Positions 1-15,882 of a DNA stretch of 37,500 nucleotides are shown here, piece after piece; position 1 is the stretch's first letter, and each line of letters opens with the position of its first letter. The translations under genes were made by a program, and so were the position numbers. A model generated the notes under the pieces. It saw only the letters and a program-made list of their open reading frames with translations, was not told the DNA's origin and did not search any database. The stretch comes from Neocallimastix lanati (nom. inval.). Its lineage: Eukaryota > Neocallimastigomycota > Neocallimastigomycetes > Neocallimastigales > Neocallimastigaceae. The DNA lies in assembly GCA_016946835.1 (NCBI GenBank), contig JACVTC010000015.1, forward strand, positions 535,001-572,500, in the 5' to 3' direction.

Positions 1-99
1 TTATAATTATATTATTTGTTAATAATAAATAAATAAATAAATAAATATATATATATATAATTATTATATAATTATTTTTTTTTATTTATTGTTATATAG
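1..99 (+). other. intron tail of the listerin gene
   Basis: AT-only sequence ending in TTATATAG at 91-99, directly before clear listerin coding sequence. It reads as the 3' end of an intron whose 5' part lies outside the window. The following exon begins at the third base of a codon. Confidence 0.75.
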
Positions 100-482
100 A
101 TATACCAAGAAATATATTACACCATTATTAGTATCAAAAGAAATGGAATCTGTTATCAAAACGGATCGTTCACAATATGAAAACTTGGTTATTAAACCTA
201 ATAAATCTAGAAATGAAATTATTGCACAATATGTTATTCCAAGTGAAGAATCCTATTTGGATATTATTATTAAGATTCCACCAGATTATCCATTAAAACA
301 AGTTGTTATTGAAGGTGGACAAAAAACTGGTGTTCAAGAATCAAGATGGAGATCATGGATTTTATCTTCTTCTGCTGTTATGGTTGCACAAAATGGTAAC
401 ATTATGGATTCTATTTTAGTCTTTTATAATAATGTTAAATTACACTTTGAAGGTGTTGAAGAATGTACAATTTGGTAAAGTT

Positions 483-534
<52 letters not shown>

Positions 535-1295
535 TATATTTATTTATTTATAATATCATTATTTATTATTATTTTTTATTAATGATAATATTAAAAAAAA
601 AACAAAAAAAAAAAACTAATTTTAAATTTTTATTGAAAATTATATATTTTATATATTTTATATTTTTATTATATAATTTTTTTTTTTTTTTTATTTTTAA
701 TAATTAATAGTTACTCTATTATTGGTGTTATTGATCGTCAATTACCAAATAAGCGTTGTAGAACTTGTAAAAATAAGGTAAAATATAAATTTGTTTAAAA
801 AAAAATAATAATATAAATATGTATATATATATATATATTTATATTTTTATAAACAGGAATAAAGGATATTAAATAATATAAATGTTTTAATTTTTTTTTT
901 TAAAAAAAATATTAATATAAAAAATATATAAATATAAAAATTTTTTTTTCTAATGTAATTATACTTATTTATTTATTTATTTAATATTAGTTCCATGCTG
1001 CTTGTCTTCATAAGGTAAATTTTTTTAATTACAATTAAAAAAAAAAAAAAGAGAGATAATTTTATATTTATATAATAATTATTATTATTAAAAATAATAA
1101 TAATAATAATAAAATAAAAATAAAAATTAAATATATATTTATAAATATATATATATCTATTATTTTAATATCTTTTATTTATATTAATTTTTAATATTTT
1201 TTTTTTTTTTTTTTTTTTTTTATTTTTTTTAAAAAAAATAGTGGTTCCAAACTTCCAACCAAGCTACTTGTCCATTATGTAGAAGTCAATTTTAA
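100..1295 (+). CDS. LTN1: listerin E3 ubiquitin ligase, C-terminal part (RWD + RING)
   Basis: C-terminal end of listerin (Ltn1/Rkr1), the RING E3 ligase that ubiquitinates nascent chains stuck on 60S subunits in ribosome-associated quality control. Exons by splice signal and phase: 100-474, 711-777, 991-1014, 1242-1295. The joined end reads EGVEECTIC, then YSIIGVIDRQLPNKRCRTCK, then FHAACLHK, then WFQTSNQATCPLCRSQF and TAA at 1293. This gives the zinc ligands C-x2-C, C-x2-C, H-x2-C and C-x2-C of the variant RING found at the extreme C-terminus of listerins. Exon 100-474 carries the preceding RWD-like segment (IPPDYPLKQVVIEGG, then SWILSSSAVMVAQNGNIMD). All three introns have GTAAA/GTAAAT-type donors and TAG acceptors. 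The gene converges on PDAT. The upstream part of this very large protein is outside the window. Confidence 0.95.
475..710 (+). repeat. listerin intron with 42-base poly(T) tract
   Basis: Intron between the RWD exon and the first RING exon. It holds an uninterrupted T run at about 485-526. Its donor is GTAAAG at 475 and its acceptor TTAATAG ends at 710. Confidence 0.8.
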
Positions 1296-1356
1296 ATTTA
1301 AATTTGTCGTTTGAAACAAAAATCTATATAAATAGGATAAATAATCATTTTAAATT

Positions 1357-1388
<32 letters not shown>

Positions 1389-1510
1389 GCTAATAATAAA
1401 ATTAATGAATGGTAAACAATCAGATGTCAGCAAAAAAAAAAAAAAAAAAAAAAAAATTAAAAAGTCAATAAGAAATTATTAAAATGTAATTATTTAGCTA
1501 TTGTTGTTAA

Positions 1511-1541
<31 letters not shown>

Positions 1542-1664
1542 CTCATACTATATATATATATTTATCAATTAATTATAAAATATTATAAATTATAATAATA
1601 AATATAAATAATAAATATAATAAAAAAATAAAAATAAAATAAAAAATAAAAATAAAAATTTAAA

Positions 1665-1701
<37 letters not shown>

Positions 1702-1881
1702 AGTTAATATGTATGATTATATATATGTATAATTATAATGGTTATAGATATAATAACATTATATATATTATTTATTTATTTATTAATATATATTATTTTA
1801 TATTTTTTATTTTATATTTTTTTTTTTTTTATTTCATTAGCAGTAAATTATATAAACAATATTATAATTAAACATAAAGAG

Positions 1882-1926
<45 letters not shown>

Positions 1927-2450
1927 TTTTTTAATATCTTTATTTATTTATTTATTTAAATAATATCTCTTTATTTAAATAATAATTTTTTTTATTCAAA
2001 TTATAATTTTTTTTATAATATTTTTTTTTTTTTTTTTTTTTTTAAAAAAAAATTATATATTTCTAATAACTAATAAATTTTACTTTAAAAAAGATTTAAA
2101 ATGAGGGTAAATAAAACAGAAAATGAAATTTAAATATATATATATATATATAATAATAAAATAAAACTAAAAAAAAAAATAAAAATAAAAATAAAAATAA
2201 AAATAAAAATAAAAATAAAAATAAAAATAAAAATAAAAAAAATAAAAACAAAACAAGGATGAAAACTATTATTAAAAATTATTTTGATAAATTATGATTT
2301 TTAATTTAATTTATAATACTTGTTTATTTCTTAATTATATCTATTATAATTTATATAATAGATATAATTATATAAACTTCATATATTCTTAAATAATAAT
2401 AAAATAAATTAAAATGAAAAAAAAAAAAAAAGAAATTATTTTATAGATAT
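1296..2450. other. convergent intergenic region, 3' flanks of listerin and PDAT
   Basis: No gene seen. It holds the 3' untranslated flanks of two converging genes, poly(A) and poly(T) runs (the longest a 43-base A run at 1882-1924) and an (AAAAAT)n array at about 2170-2245. A 73-codon open frame at 1738-1959 is low-complexity Ile/Leu/Phe/Lys sequence made by these tracts. Confidence 0.7.
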
Positions 2451-6020
<3,570 letters not shown>

Positions 6021-6386
6021 TTTTATTTTAAAAAAATTAAATTAAATTGTTATTTTTTTAGGGTATGAATTAATAAATTAAATTAAAATTTCATTCAAGG
6101 ATTATTAAAATTTATTGAATACAACTACTCTATAAAAAAATATTAATAATGATAATAATTATATATATATGAATAAATTTATTAGTATAATGAAATACTA
6201 ATACTAACAATATAATAATAATATATTGTAATTATTAAAAAATAGTAATAAAAAAAAAAAATAAATAAAATTCAATAAAATTTTGTTTAATATATTATAT
6301 TATATTAATATTCAATCCTCAATTTAATATATTTTTTAAATCTCAATATTTATATATAATATAAATATTTTATTAAATTTTATTAT

Positions 6387-6440
<54 letters not shown>

Positions 6441-6779
6441 TTATATTATTCTTTCTTTTACTGTTAAAATTTTATATATAAATAATAAATAGTAAAAAAA
6501 ACAATAATAATGCATTAAAATTATATATTTTTAATTATATTATACTTCCTATTTGTCAAAAAAAAAAAAAAAAAAACATATATTGTTTTTCATATTTACT
6601 AATATATAATTGTAATAATTTGAATTTTATTATTATTAATTTTATTATTTTTTTTTAAAAAAGTTCAGTTACTGTTATTAAATTATAACTGTAAATATTT
6701 ATTAAAATTTGAATTTTTATTAATAATTATAATTATTTTTTCTTCATATTTCTATTTCTTTCTTTCTTTTTTCTTTCTT

Positions 6780-6817
<38 letters not shown>

Positions 6818-7502
6818 CTGCTTGATTATAAAAGGAATATAATTAGAGTATTTATATGACTTCGCTTCGCTTCGTAATATTTTCAATTGCTTTTTATATT
6901 TAATATTAATTAATTATTTTTTTTTTTTTTCTTTTTATAATTTAATTACTTTATTTATAATATAAAAGTTTATAACCTATATTAAATTTGAAAGAAAATT
7001 TAAAAAATATTATTTAATTTTTTACTTTTAAAAATTTTTTACTTAAAAATTTTATTAAAGAAAGAAAAAATTCGAAATTATTTTTTATCTTTATTTTTTT
7101 ATTCAACTTTTTGTTAAAAAATAGAAAAATTTTTTATTCCATAAAAAAAATTCATAAATTTTATTTTTAAATTATTTAAATTAATAATAATTTTATATTA
7201 TATTAATATATAATTAATATTAATTATTTAAAATAATAAATTCTAATTTATAATAAATAAAACATATTTATGAATTAATAATAATGTATAATTCATTCAT
7301 CTATTATTTAAAATTTTTATAGTAATTAATAGATTTATTATTATTTATTATTTATTATTTATTATTAGTTATTTATTTATTATAAAGTAATTATTTATTT
7401 ATTAAAATTAAATCAACTTAGCATTAACATTATTTAATATATACTTATTTCTTTATTAAAAATTTAATTAATTTTCTGTATTTCATATTTTTGTATGGAT
7501 GA
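6021..7502. other. PDAT upstream region, AT-rich, no gene seen
   Basis: Promoter side of PDAT. It has a T run at about 6390-6435 and another at about 6783-6817, just past TTTC-rich pyrimidine sequence. There is one GC-bearing spot at about 6861-6876, a threefold TTCGC/TTCG run. No core promoter motif can be named with confidence. Confidence 0.5.
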
Positions 7503-7724
7503 TTAATTTTTATTATTAATTACATTAAACAACTTTCTCACGAGAAAGATATCGCATATATGAATATTAAATCACTATCTAGCTGTGAAAAAATAGATGT
7601 ACATCTTAAACAATTCACCTTATATAATAAATTATGTTGAACTATCAAAAGAATTAAAAGTAAATTCCGAAGTAATAAATATAAGACCAATGTCATTTCT
7701 ATGAGCATACAAATTAGACTGTAA
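7503..7724 (+). pseudogene. coding-like relict, unrecognised
   Basis: One frame is open from 7503 to TAA at 7722-7724 apart from a single TGA at 7638-7640. The translation is not low complexity (for example QLSHEKDIAYMNIKS, then SSCEKIDVHLKQF, and beyond the stop IKRIKSKFRSNKYKTNV). I do not recognise the family. Openness alone is not significant in DNA with few G/C, so this rests on composition and on its place in a patch of decayed genes. A 16-base near-palindrome (CTTTCTCACGAGAAAG, 7533-7548) lies at its start. Confidence 0.3.
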
Positions 7725-7727
7725 TTT

Positions 7728-7828
7728 CTTCTTTATTTGAAATGATTAAATAAGGTATATATATATATATTGGCATTGACTTTCATCTGCTCCATATTCC
7801 ATTAAGTATTTTACTATATTTTCATTGA
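7728..7828 (-). pseudogene. detached ankyrin-repeat fragment
   Basis: The minus strand reads NENIVKYLMEYGADESQCQY, then a TA microsatellite where the parent copies encode PYLPYLI, then ISN. It matches the same module twice in the neighbouring ankyrin pseudogene (about 8690-8790 and 9465-9560), including the flanking TTGAAATGATTAAATAAGG on the plus strand. It is a third, degenerated copy left downstream of the locus. Confidence 0.85.
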
Positions 7829-8243
7829 AATAATTAATTATCTTTATTTTTGTTAAAGGCTATTAAGAAAAAAAATAAAAAAAAAAAAAAAAAATTAATA
7901 TTAATATTATAAACTAATTAGAATAATCTTTTTATTTTTATACTTTTTACTTTAAATAAAAACTGGATAATTGATTTTTATGTATTTGATATTGTAGTTC
8001 AGCATCTTTTATAGTAGCTACGAAATTTATAATAATTATTAAAAAAAAAAAAAAAAAGGAAAAGAAAAAAAGAGTTGTTTGTTGTGTTTAACTAAAAAAA
8101 AAGTTAAAGTAAAATTGGAATAGATATAATATATATATATATATATGTGTGTGTAAAAAGAAATTCATATATTAATTACAAATTTAATTTTAAATTATGT
8201 AATTTCATACTTTATTATATATATATTATTTAATAATAATAGA

Positions 8244-8277
<34 letters not shown>

Positions 8278-8301
8278 TTTTATTAATATTTCTCTCTTTT
8301 A

Positions 8302-11300
8302 TTATTTTGCTCCATGTTCAATTAAATATTTTTTTTTATATTTTTATATTTTTTATATTTTATTTTATTTATTCTGTTAGACTCTTCTTAATAATATATT
8401 TCACTACAGGTAATCGTTAAAGGAGTATATAAATCATCGTTTCTTTGATTTATATTAGCTCCATGTTTAACTAAATATTTTACGATATTCTCATTTCCAT
8501 TATAGCATGCAAGACATAAAGGAGTACTACCCTTTTCATTTTTTTGATTCACATTTGCTCCATGTTCAATTAAATATTTCAACAATTTTTTCATTTCCAT
8601 TATATGATGCATCTAATAATAATTCATTTTTATTGGCAATTTTTTCTTGTTCCTTTATATATTTTATCATTTCATCATTTTCATTATTTTCTTCTTGATT
8701 TGAAATGATTAAATAAGGTAAATATGGATATTGATATTGACTTTCACCCGCACCATGTTCCATTAAATATTTTACTATATTTTCATTTCCATTTTTACAG
8801 GCATTGATTATTGGGGTATTACCACAATTATCTTTATGATACATATCTGTATCATGCTCAATTAAATATTTTACTATATTTTCATTTTTATAAAAACAGG
8901 CAATAGTTAAAGGGGTTTCATCATTATTATTTTTATGATTTATAACTGCACTGTGTTCAATTAAATATTTTATCATGTTTTCATTTTCATTTTCGTTTTT
9001 ACATTCTGCTAACAGAGGTGTAATACCATTATTTTGTTCTTGATTTGAATTCGCTCCATGTTCAATTAAATGCTTTGCTATATTTTCATATCCATATTGA
9101 CATGCAGCTATTAAAGAGGTATAACCATTTCGATCCTTTTGGTTTACATCAGCTCCATGTTCAATTAAATATTTTACAATATTTTCAAGTCCATTTTGAC
9201 ATGCAGCTATTAAAGGAGTATAACCACCTTGATCTGATTGGCTTACATTTGCTCCATATTCTATGAAATATTTTATTATATTTTCATATCCTTTTCGACA
9301 TGCATTTAATAAAAGTGCGTAACCATTTCAATCCTTTTGATTTGCATTTTCACTATTTTTTCATTTCCATATTGAAATACCTCCAATAATAATTCATTTT
9401 TATTTACAGTTATTTCTTGTTGTTCTATGTATTTTACTATATCTTCATTTTTTTTTTTTTTTTTTGGAGATGAAAGGATTAAATAAGGTAAATATGGATA
9501 TTTACATTGACTTTCATCCGCTCCATAGTCAATTAAATATTTTATTATATTTTCGTTTCCATATTTACAGGCATAGTGTAATGGTATATTATTTTTACAA
9601 TTTTTTTGATTCACATTTGCTCCATGTTCAACTAAATAGCGTACTAGATTTTCATTACCATTTTTAATTGCTATATTAATAGGTAAATCGTTATTTGGAT
9701 AATAACTTTGATTTACGTTGACTCCTTTTTCAATTAGATATTTAATTATATTTTCATTTCCCCTTTTACATGCTGTAATTAAAGGTGTACCTCCAAAATG
9801 GTCTCCATTGAAACTAGTATCAATATCATTTCTTCCTAAGCCATAAAAGTTTATGTCTGCCCTATTTTCTACTAAATATTTTACTAAATTTTCATTATTA
9901 GTTTCACATGAATTTACTAAAGGAGTTTGGAGATCATTATAATTGCATTGATTTATTATTGATCCACATTCAATTAAATATTTTACTATACTTACATTTT
10001 GTGTATATAATATGGGTGTAAAACTTTGATTTACATTAGCTCCATGTTCAATTGAATATTTTACTATTTTTTCATTGTCACTTTTGCATGCTGCTATTAT
10101 TGGAGAATCATAGAGGCCATCATAATAATTATAATAATCATCATATTGATGTAATAAATTTTGAGTATTTAATCCTGCATCATGTTCAACTAAGTATTTA
10201 ACTATATTTTCATTTCAGTGTTTACATGAAATTATTAAAGGAGTATTACCGTTACCATCTACTACATTTATTTCCGCTCCATTTTCAATTAATATTTTTA
10301 TGACGTTATCATTTCCATTTTCACATACTGATGTTAAAGGACTATTACCATATTGGTTTGTTTTATTAATATCACATCCTTTCTCAATTAAATACTTTAC
10401 TATATTATCTTTTCCATTTTTACAGGCAATTATTAACGGGGTTCTTTCAGAAAAGAATTCGTCGTTATATTTAGCACCATTTTCAATTAAATAGTTTATT
10501 ATATTTTCATTTCCAGATTGACAGGCTGCTAAGAATGGAGTATTACCATTCCAATCACTTTGAATGACATCTGCATCATTTTTAATTAAATATTTTACAA
10601 TATTTTCATTTCCAGTTTCACATGCAATGATTAAAGGTGAAAGTCCATTATTTTGTTTTTGATTTACGTCAGCTCCCTGTTTAATTAAATATTTTACAAT
10701 ATTTTCATTTTTATTTATGATGGCGGCGGTTAAAGGAATACGACATCCTTATCATCTTCCGTTATACTCATTCCATTGACAATTAAATATCTTACTATAT
10801 ACTCATGTCCTTTTATACAAGCATAAGTAAGATAATTATATACATTGTTATATTTAATATTGTACTTTTCATTTGAAACTATATTTCGTAATTTATGAGT
10901 GGATATTTGTTTTTTGTGCTTATATAAAAAACAAAATTCTATAATGCGCTTATTATCATAAAAATGTGAATATTTAAAAAGTACATTAAGGCAATTGTGA
11001 ATTATGATTATGTATTAAATTTCGTATTAATTGTGATAAAATTAGTAATGTATTAGATTTTTCCTCATGAATAAATTCAATTCGTGTAGACGTAAGATAA
11101 TTTCCGGGGTATTGACTGTTTATTTTATATATATCATAAATAATATCTCTTTCTTTTTTGATGTCATTATTGAATAATTAATTGAAAAATTCTATATCTT
11201 CATAATCAATAGCAACTACGTAAAGACGGATATAAATATCATCTTTATTTAAATCTTTTAATTTAATTTTTTCATTATTATTTTTTTTATTATTTTTGAA

Positions 11301-11408
11301 TAATTCATGATTTTCAATTTTATCATAAAAGTCTTTGTCAATTAAAAATCTATTATCTTCATTTATTTCAAATAAACTTTTAATTATTTTAATGGTTGAA
11401 TTACTCAT
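8302..11408 (-). pseudogene. long ankyrin-repeat protein gene, disrupted
   Basis: About 23 ankyrin repeats of the form TPLIIACKNGNENIVKYLIEHGADVN preceded by a non-ankyrin N-terminal domain starting at ATG 11408 (MSNSTIKIIKSLFEINEDN). Ankyrin repeats are protein-binding scaffolds; the target is unknown. The frame is broken by TAA 11178-11180 (reading resumes in frame as LFNNDIKKERDI), a frameshift near 11005, a frameshift near 10740, TGA 10215-10217 (in place of a Gly codon), a short deletion near 9350 that removes part of a repeat, TGA 9328-9330 (CGA in the sister repeat at about 9128), a frameshift near 8578, and a truncation at 8388 after which a lone KYLIEHGAK and stop remain near 8305-8330. 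No splice sites explain these breaks. Two degenerate units share the insert QYPYLPYLI, showing that blocks of repeats were duplicated. Automated callers would split it into several small false genes. Confidence 0.9.
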
Positions 11409-11736
11409 ATTATTATCAATAAATAAATAATTATATATACAAATACTTATTTATTTAATAAAAAAAATATTTTATTAAAAATTATTAAACAATTGAAAAA
11501 TCTTTTTCTATTTATATATTTTATTAACTTAAATAATGAATAATTAAATATTCACTTTGTTTTTTAATTTATTTTTTATTTAATAAATTATAAATTTTTA
11601 ATTCTTTTTATTCTTATTATTTTTATATAAAAATTTTTATTTATTATAAATTATTACATTAAATAGTATAAAGAAAAACATTATAGTAAAGATAAGATTA
11701 AATTAAAAAATCAAAATCAAAAAAGAATAAAATAAA

Positions 11737-11770
<34 letters not shown>

Positions 11771-13370
11771 GTATTATATAATTATTATTTATATTTTACA
11801 ATAAACAAATTAATCCATTCGATTAAATAAGTTAATTATTATTACTAATACTAGTATTATTGTAATTAATAATAATTATAAAAACATTTTAAATAAGGAA
11901 AAAAAAAAAAAAAGATATATAGATTCTTTTATTAAAAACGTATCAAAGTAAATATTGAAAAATAATGTAAAAATTAAATCTTTATTATAATTAAGAGTTT
12001 TATTTTTTTTTTATTATATTTATTTACTATTTAATTTAATGATCATATTCATAAATCTAGGTCGAAGTCCGACTACCTTAAGGCATAAATTAATTAATAA
12101 TTTGTAAATAAAAACTATATAATTATTTCTTATATATATAAAATGAGTATTAAACCCAAATTATTATTACTATTTTTTTCAATAATTAAAATGTTTAAAG
12201 TTTAAATTTAGAAATTATAGTTACACAAAATACTAAGTGATAAATAATTTTAAATTAATAAATTGCAATATTTTTTAATTTTTTAGTATGTGATAAAGTC
12301 AATAATTAAAAAAAAATATATATATATATACATAATGTAATTAATTATTGATGTATTAATTATTAATTAAATAATGGTATATATATATGTTAAATATTTT
12401 TATAATATAGCCTATGTATTAATAAATAAATTTTAAATATTTATTTTGTATATACTATATACTATATTATAAATAAAAATATTGAATAAAAAATATTAAA
12501 TATTTAATAATAAATATTTAATTACTATTACATGTTATAGTTATAAATATTATAAATAGTACATGAAAATATATATATATATATATAATTGTAAAATTAT
12601 CAAAATAAATTTAAATTATAGAAATTAATATCAAAATAAATCTAAATTATAGGAATTAATTATTATAAAAATAAAAAATATAAAAAATGATTATATTTTT
12701 TATTATATATTGAATCAAAAGAATTTGGTTAATGGTATTCAAGTGGCCATTAGGTGGTAATTTAGATGTAATATTTAAACTAATTTTTGTTAAAGATGGA
12801 ATCAAATATTTCCAATTTGTTTATTTTCATTAACCTATTCATTTTATAGATTCTTAAAATATAATTTTAAAAATAATAATAATAATATTTCTTTATTTTC
12901 TTTGTTATTATATATATATAATAAACTATAATTTAAAATTTTTAATTTTAATTATTATGAATAAGACTTTAAAGAAAATTTAATTTTTTTTAAAAATAAT
13001 AATAATAATAATAATAATAAAATAATAGTAAAAATAAAAAAAAAAAAAAAAAAAAAGGACCATGGATGAAAATGAATAGAATCATTAAATTTATTATAAA
13101 TTAAAATTTACTTTACTATTATTATTATTTAATATTTATTATTATTATTATTATTATTATTGTTATTATTATTTATTTATTTATTTATCTTTTTATTTAT
13201 TATTTATTATTTATTATTTATTATTATTAATATCATTTTTATTTATTATTTATTATTGTTTTAATTTTTTTTTTTTTTTTTTTGGCATACTTTATTTGAT
13301 TTTTTCATGTGTTCATGTGAAAAAAAAAAAAAAAATTTTATAAATAAATAATAAATAAATAAATAAATAA
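11409..13370. other. AT desert upstream of the ankyrin pseudogene
   Basis: No supported gene. It contains the former promoter of the ankyrin gene, A runs, TA stretches, and a small GC-bearing patch at 12053-12083 that includes the palindrome CCTTAAGG. A second patch at about 12711-12835 gives short open frames on both strands (plus: FKWPLGGNLDVIFKL; minus: NWKYLIPSLTKISLN), so neither can be trusted. Confidence 0.45.
12599..12660. repeat. 31-bp tandem duplication
   Basis: Two adjacent 31-base copies (12599-12629 and 12630-12660) beginning ATCAAAATAAAT, with two differences between them. A recent local duplication in non-coding DNA. Confidence 0.85.
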
Positions 13371-13371
13371 T

Positions 13372-13684
13372 AAATTAAATAATAAATAAATAAAATAATA
13401 AATAATAAATTGAAATATAAAAAGTTAATTATTTTTAGTAAATAATTAATTAAAAAAATAATAAAAATAATAAAATAATAAAATAATAAAATAATAAAAT
13501 AATAAAATAATAAAAATAATAAAATAATTATTTACTAAAAATAATTAATTAATAAAATAATAAAAATAATAAAAATAATAAAAATAATAAAATAATAAAA
13601 TAATAAAATAATAAAAATAATAAAATAATAAAAATAATAAAAATAATAAAATAATAAAATAATAAAATAATAAAATAATAAAAA
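13372..13684. repeat. AATAAAAT-type array with internal inverted repeat
   Basis: Degenerate tandem array of AATAAA/AATAAAAT units. Inside it, the segment at 13425-13451 (TTAATTATTTTTAGTAAATA...) is repeated in inverse orientation at about 13524-13550, giving arms of about 24 bases around 70 bases of array. This may be a slippage or foldback product. Confidence 0.7.
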
Positions 13685-13772
13685 TATTAAAATAACTTAA
13701 CATGTATTTTAACTTTTTTTACATTAAAAAATAAAAATATTTCCAATTAAAATAATATTATTTTTATTGATT

Positions 13773-13910
13773 ATGCCTGTATCAACAAAAAAAATCTTTG
13801 ATTTTGACAAAGACACATATTTGCCGCCGGTCATTGCAAAGCAATCATTTTATTTCAATATTATTTATTTAAGAAGTAAAATATTGTTGAGTTTTGACTT
13901 AAATGTTTAA
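13773..13910 (+). other. short coding-like ORF or orphan first exon, unrecognised
   Basis: A 45-codon frame from ATG 13773 begins MPVSTKKIFDFDKDTYLPPV. It stands out because its first 80 bases contain CCG CCG GTC and other G/C-bearing codons in a region with almost none. A donor-like AGAA|GTAAAA lies near 13875. It could be an orphan first exon or a relict; a continuing exon could not be established. About 320 bases further on, another frame (14234-14408) reads MYRIYEITNEDLLNFHFINI before running into poly-Lys and TA repeats. Confidence 0.3.
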
Positions 13911-13967
13911 TTTAAATAATATACATATTAATTTATAATAAAAAATTTATATAAATATAATTACCAA

Positions 13968-14012
<45 letters not shown>

Positions 14013-14361
14013 ATTAAAATTCAAAAAAAAAATAAAAACTAAAATATCTTTATAATTAAATATTATTAATTATTTTATTATTATGATTATTATATTTTTA
14101 TTAATATTTTATTCGACATTATTTATTTGTTTAATCATTAATTAATTATTTACTTATAATTATTAATTTTTATAAAACGTTATTTTTTGTAATATGTCAC
14201 TTTCCAAAATGCAACCTTCTCTCACAAACATAAATGTACAGAATATATGAAATAACAAATGAAGATTTATTAAATTTTCACTTTATTAATATAATTAATA
14301 CTATTTTTAAAATAAATAATTCTTTAATTGGTAATGATCATAATGGATCATACATATCTGG

Positions 14362-14399
<38 letters not shown>

Positions 14400-15882
14400 T
14401 AGTTTGATACTTTTGTTAATATCTAAAAATATAAGATAAATAAAGAAATAAATAATATAAAGAAATAAATAAATATAAAGCAAAATAGTAATTGAGGATA
14501 TTATGATATAGAATTAATGTTAAACTAATATGAATATATGAATATACGAATATATGAATCATATCATGTAATACATTAATTTATAAATAAATTATCATGT
14601 TTGTAAATTTAACCACAGTGTCTAATTAGTAACTATTTTTTAATATTTTTTTACAAAGTAATTATATAATAGTAAAAAGAAAAATAAAAGAGAATAAAAA
14701 AAAATAATAATAATAAAAATAAAAATAAAAAACAATAAAAATAAAAACAATAAAAAAATCTATAAATTGTATAGTATATATTTTAAATATATGTTATTTT
14801 TGTTTTAGTTTTTAATGTGTGATCACTTTATTTTATTTATTATAATTTTTATTATTATTTTAATAATTTTTATTATTATTTTATATTTTATTTATTATAA
14901 TTTTTATTATTATTTTAATAATTTTTATTATTATTTTAATAACTATGTATTTTTAGTAATGTTTGATTATAGGATTAATTATCATAATCCTTTATAAAAT
15001 GTATATACATTAATAAAATTTAACTATATTAGTTATAATTGTAAATATATGATGTACATCATTAATACGCCTCATAATATTTTACATTATACAAAATAAT
15101 GAAAAACATATTTAATTTAATAAATAAGTAAATCTTAATTATACAAGACTTAATTAAAATATTTATTAACATATATAAATATATATATATATATTTTTTA
15201 TACTATACAGTTTATAGTTTTTTTTTTTTTAAACAATATAAAATTATTTAGTAAATACAAATTATAATGCTTAACAGAAGTATTTTTATAAAAAAAATAT
15301 ACATATATAAAATTTATATTTATATAGTATTTTTACTTTTATATTATTATTTTTATTATAACTTTAATTAAATACAATATTTATATCCTATAGACCATAA
15401 TTAATATAATTAAGTTTTTTTTTTTTAAAGTTCATTATTTCATAAAGTATTGAATATTTAATTTTTAATGAAAGAATTAACTATAAAATTTTAAATATCC
15501 AAAATAAATCTAGATATTCCATATACTGATAGATTTTAATAAGAAATTAGTGATATAGTTTTATTTATATTATATAAAAATAAATATATATGAAAGATAA
15601 ACGCAAATAAATCTCTATATAAGATAAGGAAATTTTATTTCCTTATAATAATAAAAAAAAAAAAAAAAAAAAATTAAGGTTATTTTTATGTTTATACTAT
15701 ATATATATTATATATAATTTTTAAATGTATTTATTATAATTATTATTATTAATAATACATTTTTGATTAAAGAAATAGATATTATTAAAACTTTCTATTT
15801 CGTATATTACTAATAAATATTAATATAAGATAAAATTGATATATTAACAATAATGTATTAAATTTTATAGAATGGATCTTAA
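13911..15882. other. AT desert upstream of the GPCR-like gene
   Basis: No supported gene apart from the weak coding-like frame at 14234-14408. It holds an A run at 13971-14010, TA microsatellite at about 14378-14401, and TTTATTATTATTTTAATAA repeats at 14835-14940 that create a false hydrophobic open frame. The last part is the 5' flank of the GPCR-like gene. Confidence 0.55.

Noticed and set aside
8507-10494. Plus-strand open frames at 8507, 9045, 9464 and 10300 with repeated LHVQLNI-type peptides
   Set aside because: Antisense translations of the ankyrin repeats.
12711-12835. Gene fragment at 12.7 kb
   Set aside because: Open frames with plausible peptides exist on both strands at once, which shows that chance frames are common here; no homology could be named.
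14815-14997. Hydrophobic small ORF that could pass for a membrane peptide
   Set aside because: Made of TTTTTATTATTATTTTAATAA repeats; no codon bias.
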